Source of the DNA: Primula veris
Lineage: Eukaryota > Streptophyta > Magnoliopsida > Ericales > Primulaceae
NCBI GenBank assembly: GCA_963682055.1
Contig: OY821741.1
Span: 22,576,711 to 22,640,710, forward strand
Length of the DNA stretch: 64,000 bases
Direction of reading: 5' to 3'
Below are positions 58,491 to 64,000 of the stretch, one piece after another. Each line of letters opens with the position of its first letter. Position 1 is the first letter of the stretch. Both the position numbers and the translations under genes were made by a program. The notes under the pieces were generated by a model. That model worked only from the letters and a program-made list of their open reading frames with translations. It searched no databases and was not told where the DNA came from.

Positions 58491-60325
58491 TGTGTATAGA
58501 GGTTCGGCCGCCATGGTCAATGTATTTTGATGGGGCCGCTAACAGCGAAGGCGCTGGTGCAGGGGTCGTGTTCCTAAGTCCAGAAGGAGACGTTTTTCCC
58601 TATGCTTTCACTTTCACACACAAATGCTCAAACAATATGGCAGAGTATCAAGCTCCCATATTGGGATTGGAGATGGTGCTAAATGCAAAACAACAGCATA
58701 TTAGGGTATATGGAAATTCCAAGTTAATCATAAATCAAGTTCTAAATGAATATGAGGTCAAGAAGGTAGAATTGATACCATATCAAGGCTACGCCGTGAA
58801 TCTCATTTCGTGGCTTGGAGATGTTACATTAGACCATGTTCCAAGGAAAGAGAACAAACAAGCTGATGCATTGGCAAAATTGGCGTCCAACATTGCCCTG
58901 CCGGACAAACGCATAAGCGTTCCAATATGTAAAAGATGGGTAATCCCTCCACAATTTGAAGATGAAGAAAGAATTCCAGAAAATAATGATGAGACCGTAG
59001 AGGAAGTTATAGTTGTTTCGGTCCTTGAGATTGAAGAGGAAGACTGGAGGCAGTCACTTATCGATTACTTACAACATGGAAAGTTACCCGACGATCGACA
59101 TAGGAAGATAGATGTTAGACGACGCGCTGCAAGGTTCGTCTATTATAAAAATACGCTCTATCGACAATCTTTTGAAGGGGTGTTTTTACGCTGTCTTAGT
59201 GGAGAAGAGGCAAAGCAAGCGATGAAAGACGCACATTTCGGAGTATGTGGCGCTCACCAAACTGGTCCAAAACTTTATTTTCGAATTAAAAGAATGGGGT
59301 ACTACTGGCCCAGCATGGTTAAAGATTGTCTCAATTTTGCCAAAAGGTGTCAACCTTGCCAATTTCATGCTAGTTTTATCCACCAACCACATAAACCTTT
59401 ACACCCTACGGTCGCGTCTTGACCTTTTGAGGCTTGGGGATTAGATGCGATAGGGCCTCTGCCAAAGTCATCTGGAGGTCATCTTTACATTTTAGCAGCT
59501 ACAGATTATTTCTCCAAATGGACTGAAGCTGTGCCTTTAAAAGCTGTGAAGAAAGAGACAGTCATGGATTTCATCAAATCAAATATCATTTTTAGGTATG
59601 GAGTGCCACGCTACATCATTAACGATAACGGGACTCCCTTTTACAACAAATTGGTGACAAGTCTGTGCGAGAAATTCGGCTTCAAGCAACATAACTCTTC
59701 CATGTATAACGCGCCAGCTAATGGGCTTGCCGAAGCTTTTAATAAGACACATGTGAATCTGTTGAAGAAGGTCGTAGCTAAGTCTAAGAGAGATTGGCAT
59801 GAGAGAATCAAGGAAGCTCTATGGGCATATCGGACAACGTATCGAACATCAACTCAAGCAACCCCATATTCTTTGATGTATGACGTGGAAGCTGTCTTGT
59901 CTCCAGAAATGCAAATTCCATCACTAAGGATTGCCTTCCAAGAAGGATTAACGCTAGAAGATAATGCCTGTCTTCGTCTCAAAGAACTCGAAGCACTGGA
60001 CGAAAAAAGGCTTGAAGCGTAACAAAGGTTGGAATGTTATCAAGCTCGTATGTCAAAATCATTCAACAAAAGGGTCAAGCGAAGGTCCTTTCAAAAAGAA
60101 GACTTGGTGCTCGCAGTAAGAAGACCCATCATCATGACACGTCGAATGAGAAATAAATTCGTCTCCAAATGGGATGGTCCGCACACGGTAATTGAAGTTT
60201 ATTCAAATGGTGCGTACAAGTTATGCTCTCAAAATGGATTAGAAATTGGGCCCATCAACGGAAAGTTTCTAAAGCGCTACTACTCTTTAAATAAATCGAA
60301 GACACTCCTTGACGCAAGAGTATAA
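58442..60325 (+). pseudogene. Tat-type second RNase H and integrase (broken)
   Basis: The second (archaeal-type) RNase H starts at MYFDGAANSEGAGAGVVF and has SNNMAEYQ. The expected Asp of its GDS motif is Asn (VYGNSKLI, codon AAT at 58715), so the domain is probably inactive. The integrase follows: zinc motif VCGAHQ...CQPCQFH (about 59250-59370), TGA in place of Trp at 59420, catalytic Asp in GLDAIGP (about 59445), Asp in INDNGTPF (about 59625), Glu in LAEAFNK (about 59730), TAA at 60020, and the C-terminal part ending YYSLNKSKTLLDARV. There is no chromodomain. The double RNase H is the mark of the Tat lineage. Confidence 0.88.
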
Positions 60326-63300
60326 AGTGCATGTTACTCATCGCCCACATGAGCATAAATTGTGTGGCAAAAAAATGAACTACGTTTGGCTTGATCCTTT
60401 ACGGGTACATAGGCATCTTGAGGCTTACTTCAAGTTCAGTCATACCAAAAAAAAAAAATCATCACATCCATTATTGAAAAGGCAAAAATAACCGAATTTA
60501 TTCAGAATAGAGATTGTGCTGGTTACATCAAATTACGTACAAGGATTCAAGAAACAGACTAAACCGCACTTTTATTAAGTCAAAAGTTGTTTGATTACAA
60601 GGAAATACTCAAACTGCAAGACTCGTAAAGAAAAAAAGTAGTAGTTAAATCAAAGGAAAAAAAATTGAATCCAAGTATTCGGCTCTTCAAGTCAAGTCTT
60701 CGGTACTTTCAAAAGATCTTTTGTATAGCTCTTGGACTCGTCCTCTTCACATGGATAACATGGACTCTGCCACATATGATCGAAGGGAGCCATCAATGCG
60801 AGAATGGAGCTAGTTCTTCTCAAAGTGCCACTCAATAAGCACTCGAGCACAAAAAGTTACACCATCGTCACTAGAGTGCCAACATTTTTTTGGTGAACTC
60901 CACCTTTTAGCTACATCACAGAAGATACTTCACTTCCACCTTCACAAAATGGTACAACACTATCATAGAAATAACTTTGTCGAAGTTCACAGGACCGCAG
61001 CCTCACAGCTACAAAGAAAGAAACAAAAGTATCGTCTCCACTTTCACCATGTCGTGATGTTTTCCTTTGCAAGATCGCCTTGCTACATTACCTTCGTTAG
61101 TAGGCATAAAAATCAAGCCTCGACTTCTTTCCCAAAGAGAATGGCTCCACTAGCCTTAACATTGAAGAGCTTAAAATACCATTGTGGCGTTTTCTACTCG
61201 ACAAAAGAAGATACAGTGCGTACTTGTGGCTCTTCAGTTCATTGTGTTATCCCGAGGGTTATGTTGTGATAAAGTATTTTTGAATCCATTAAGTACAAGA
61301 CATTTGCAAATCCAAGACCCAATATCACTGCCAGACTCATTGTGTTGCATGCTGACTTTGGGAGGTTGTAATTCTGATGTTACTGACTCCTCTGGTTGAT
61401 TGAAGAAGTGAAACGGTGAACGCTGATTTAAGTGCAAGGATTGTTGGCTCATTTCTACATGGGTCCACTCGGTGTAATTGCACCGTGTATTCGTCCAAGA
61501 GCTCCTTTGCTACAGGAGGTTCACTAATTTAAACGCCTAGTCTCTACCAAGTTACCAACAAACATGTTGGGGCATCACCAGATCCCGCTAAATTCACTTG
61601 CACATCACAACAGTGTCATTCTTTCTACAACTCGACAAGCTACAATGACTACAAGTTCTAAATCTCTTGGTTTGAACTCCTTGATTCAAGAATTGGGACG
61701 AACTCCGAGTGCCTTTTTTTTTTATCACCTAGTCATTTCCATTTGTTCGCTCGTGACAACTGGACAAACAAAGGACATTTGTCACCAATCCTTCTTTCTC
61801 CTGATGATTGAGATCCCAATACCATCTTCTTCAATGCCACTACGGTTCAGCAACTTAATACTAGAAGATAGGTTGCAACTTGTGTCAAATATACAGACCC
61901 GTCGGTTGTTACTATTAATCACGGGATTTGCCAAACACTACTTATTATCCACCGCATGACTACGCCTCAAGGTCGTTATCGTATCACATATGTATAGCAG
62001 CACTTTTGTAGTCTCCAACAAGAAATACTGAGGCTTCTAACCAAGTTCGAAGGAAAAAGAGCTTAGCCAGCATTCTCTAACCACTGAATTGGGCGACGTC
62101 TTCAAGGTGTATCTTTATTCGGCTTGCAGTATACACGTCTTTAAAGTTCCCTACCTTGGCTCCTTTCCGCCACATCATTCTATGCAAACTCAAATCACCT
62201 CAAGACTGCTGCGCGATCGATCGGAAACCCCAAGGCGATGATCTCCTCTTTTGCAGGATCACTTTCTAACAAAGTTTCACATTCTCGAGCTCCTCTTCAG
62301 TGATAACCATCAACTTTCAAGTGATGAAAACGAGGCCCGCGAAGAAGCAAAAAGACACTACAAATAAAAGAAAAGAAATCCATTCAAACTCCACATATAC
62401 ATTTTGCATGATAGTTTGTCTATGAGGTATAAAAATATTAGCCTCGCAATCATGACCACTTCCAGACATGAAGTTTGTATGATTCGAAATCTGTCAGCAA
62501 CATTGTCCACCTCCGCAATGTCCCTTTTCTCTTCGAAATAACAGCCTAAAGTTTACTGGTGCGACATCAAACACACAAAAACAAATTGTGGATTAAATTA
62601 ATAAAAATAAATCGTCCATCAAGACCCCGTGCGTATAAATCTCCCCCAAGCCGGTAATAAACGAGACAAGCTACATCATCGACTCTTTTTGCAACTCCAT
62701 CAACTTTGGAGACAACTCCGAAGAACAGAACCAACCTCTCCAGCTAAACTTTGCGTCTGGGGGAGAGTAATTTTCTACACGATTCGCGGTGTAATCTTCA
62801 CAAGTCTCTAGGATGCCCTCTGCCCACAATTATTATTATTTTCACCTGCTACGGAAACCGAAAAAAAAAACAGCATGTCTTCGTCCTCGCTGCTACAAGG
62901 AATCACCACTCGCTGCTGCAGAGATTCATACCTTATCCTTTGTTTGCGTACTCTGTAGACACGCACGTGCACACATAAAAAAAACGAACCCAACAACATC
63001 TCAGTCGTCCTTGACCTCCTCACCAAGCTTCCCAACAAACTGGATACATCTCCGAGAAATAAAATGAGGAAAAAGAAAGGAAATGCCAGACTAAATAAAA
63101 AAAATCATTTCAATTTTCCTCGCGATTTGAACCATTTGGTTTCACTATGGTAGTGGAAAATGAATTTGCTTTGTGGTGGGAACTACTTATAGCAAAACAA
63201 AAAAGTGATCAAAGAAACGGTGCCACTGCCATTAGAAACGTTAGATGGTGGATTTAATTCCAAAGGTTACAAAACCATAATTATGGTACTGAATTAATTT

Positions 63301-63651
63301 TGAAGGTTATAAATTCTTAGCCAAATCTTCAATTTTAACCGATTCCTAAAAGGAAAAAAAAAAAATTTGATGGTGAGAGTTTACAAACGTTACACATTCT
63401 TGACCATTAATAAAGGAGAATAAATTTTCAAAGGTTACAAAGACCTTACGTAACCTCACAACATGTGGATTTCTTTTAATAAGTTGCAGTCAAAAATAGG
63501 GGGACGGGCTTTACATTTTGTAGTTTATATAAATTGCGAGTTTTATTTGCTTTAAAAGAAACCTTAAATCATATTTACTTCTAGAAAAAAAAATCGAGAC
63601 ATGTTCATTTCAAACAAAAATTTCTTATAAACAAGTCTCGAAGGAGGCATT
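60326..63651 (+). other. Long 3' untranslated region of the Tat-type element
   Basis: There are 3.3 kb between the integrase and the 3' LTR without recognisable protein in any frame; the longest frames (about 100-130 codons at 60949 and 61564) look random. Long non-coding tails occur in this group. The end TCTCGAAGGAGGCATT is the polypurine tract. Confidence 0.7.
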
Positions 63652-64000
63652 TGTAGACACGCAAATTTTTCGGCAAATAAAAATAAGGCACGTGTCTCTT
63701 ATAAAATAAAATATCTTAATTTATATATTAGTATTTTGAAAATCAAATGAATATTATTTTTTGGTTTAAATTATAAAACCAAGAAATGTCATTTTCTTTG
63801 AGTATATATTAATTTTTTCTCGCAAACAATGAAAATGCTTCTATTTTATTATTTGTTTGTTTAAAATTACAAAGTAATGATAGGACAAAGAATTATTAGA
63901 TTTAAGTATGGACCATTTTGCTCCTAAACTCAAACTATAAGGGGGCATGAAGGACCATTTTTGTCCTAAACTCAAATTATAAGACCATTTTGATCTTAAA
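63652..64000 (+). mobile_element. 3' LTR of the Tat-type element (start only)
   Basis: It begins TGTAGACACGCAAATTTTTC and matches 51241-51590 closely, with few substitutions (for example ATAAGGCACG versus ATAGGGCATG), including the first units of the 30-bp repeat. The window ends inside it. Confidence 0.93.

Larger units (their letters stand above)
51241..64000 (+). mobile_element. Ty3/gypsy Tat-type retrotransposon, incomplete at window end
   Basis: The element has a 5' LTR 51241-52778, Gag and Pol remnants 52844-60325, a 3.3-kb untranslated tail and the first 349 bp of the 3' LTR. The second RNase H between the first one and integrase places it in the Tat (Ogre/Retand-like) group. It is broken by at least a dozen stops and frameshifts. 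Confidence 0.88.

Noticed and set aside
60949..61959. Possible extra genes (frames of 106 and 131 codons) in the Tat 3' region
   Set aside because: Composition and sequence look random and there are no envelope-like or other domains.

Overview
This is a stretch of a eudicot-type plant nuclear genome, AT-rich and almost wholly made of retrotransposons. The evidence is the mix of plant LTR-retrotransposon lineages, plant L1-type LINE remnants, Stowaway- and CACTA-type MITEs, and intron-containing exons of a cytosolic glutamine synthetase. I see no intact cellular gene, tRNA, rRNA or CRISPR array. I did not find a new biological system. The interest lies in the architecture, decay and nesting of the elements.

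Layout. 1-8966: a Ty3/gypsy chromovirus with a single uninterrupted 4.8-kb gag-pol-chromodomain frame, followed by one whole LTR and a second LTR lacking its first part; its 5' LTR lies outside the window. 9.0-10.7 kb: non-coding, with a decayed MITE-like end. 10.7-13.5 kb: the 5' half of a LINE (+ strand). 13.5-18.3 kb: non-coding DNA with recurrent GGTACC-type palindromes, then the 3' half of a glutamine synthetase pseudogene. 18.3-19.4 kb: a CACTA MITE (TSD ACT) and a Stowaway MITE (TSD TA). 20.8-21.7 kb: the RNase H end of a LINE (- strand). 22.4-23.2 kb: a Copia 3' LTR end (- strand), then a 42-base poly(C) run. 24.1-24.9 kb: a second fragment of the first gypsy family. 24.9-25.6 kb: a second set of GGTACC motifs. 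26.2-27.9 kb: a minus-strand gypsy LTR. 30758-32772: a solo LTR with TSD AAATT.

33382-48566 is the most striking structure: a Ty1/Copia complex ordered LTR - internal - LTR - internal - truncated LTR, flanked as a whole by one GATTC duplication. Both internal regions are pseudogenised and share one stop codon. The second gag is itself split by a reverse-oriented gypsy solo LTR (TSD GAGCA). 49519-50795 is another solo LTR (TSD CTTTC). 51241 to the window end is one long, heavily mutated Ty3/gypsy element of the Tat type, with a second RNase H domain, a tandem-repeat-rich LTR and a 3.3-kb untranslated tail. Its 3' LTR runs off the window.

How it works together: none of the elements looks autonomous today. 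The chromovirus comes closest, having a full open frame, but its protease catalytic Asp reads Asn. Many lesions in the window are C-to-T or G-to-A changes, as expected of methylated, silenced repeats. Three solo LTRs with perfect target duplications, one three-LTR tandem and one LTR-plus-partial-LTR show that LTR recombination has been active here.
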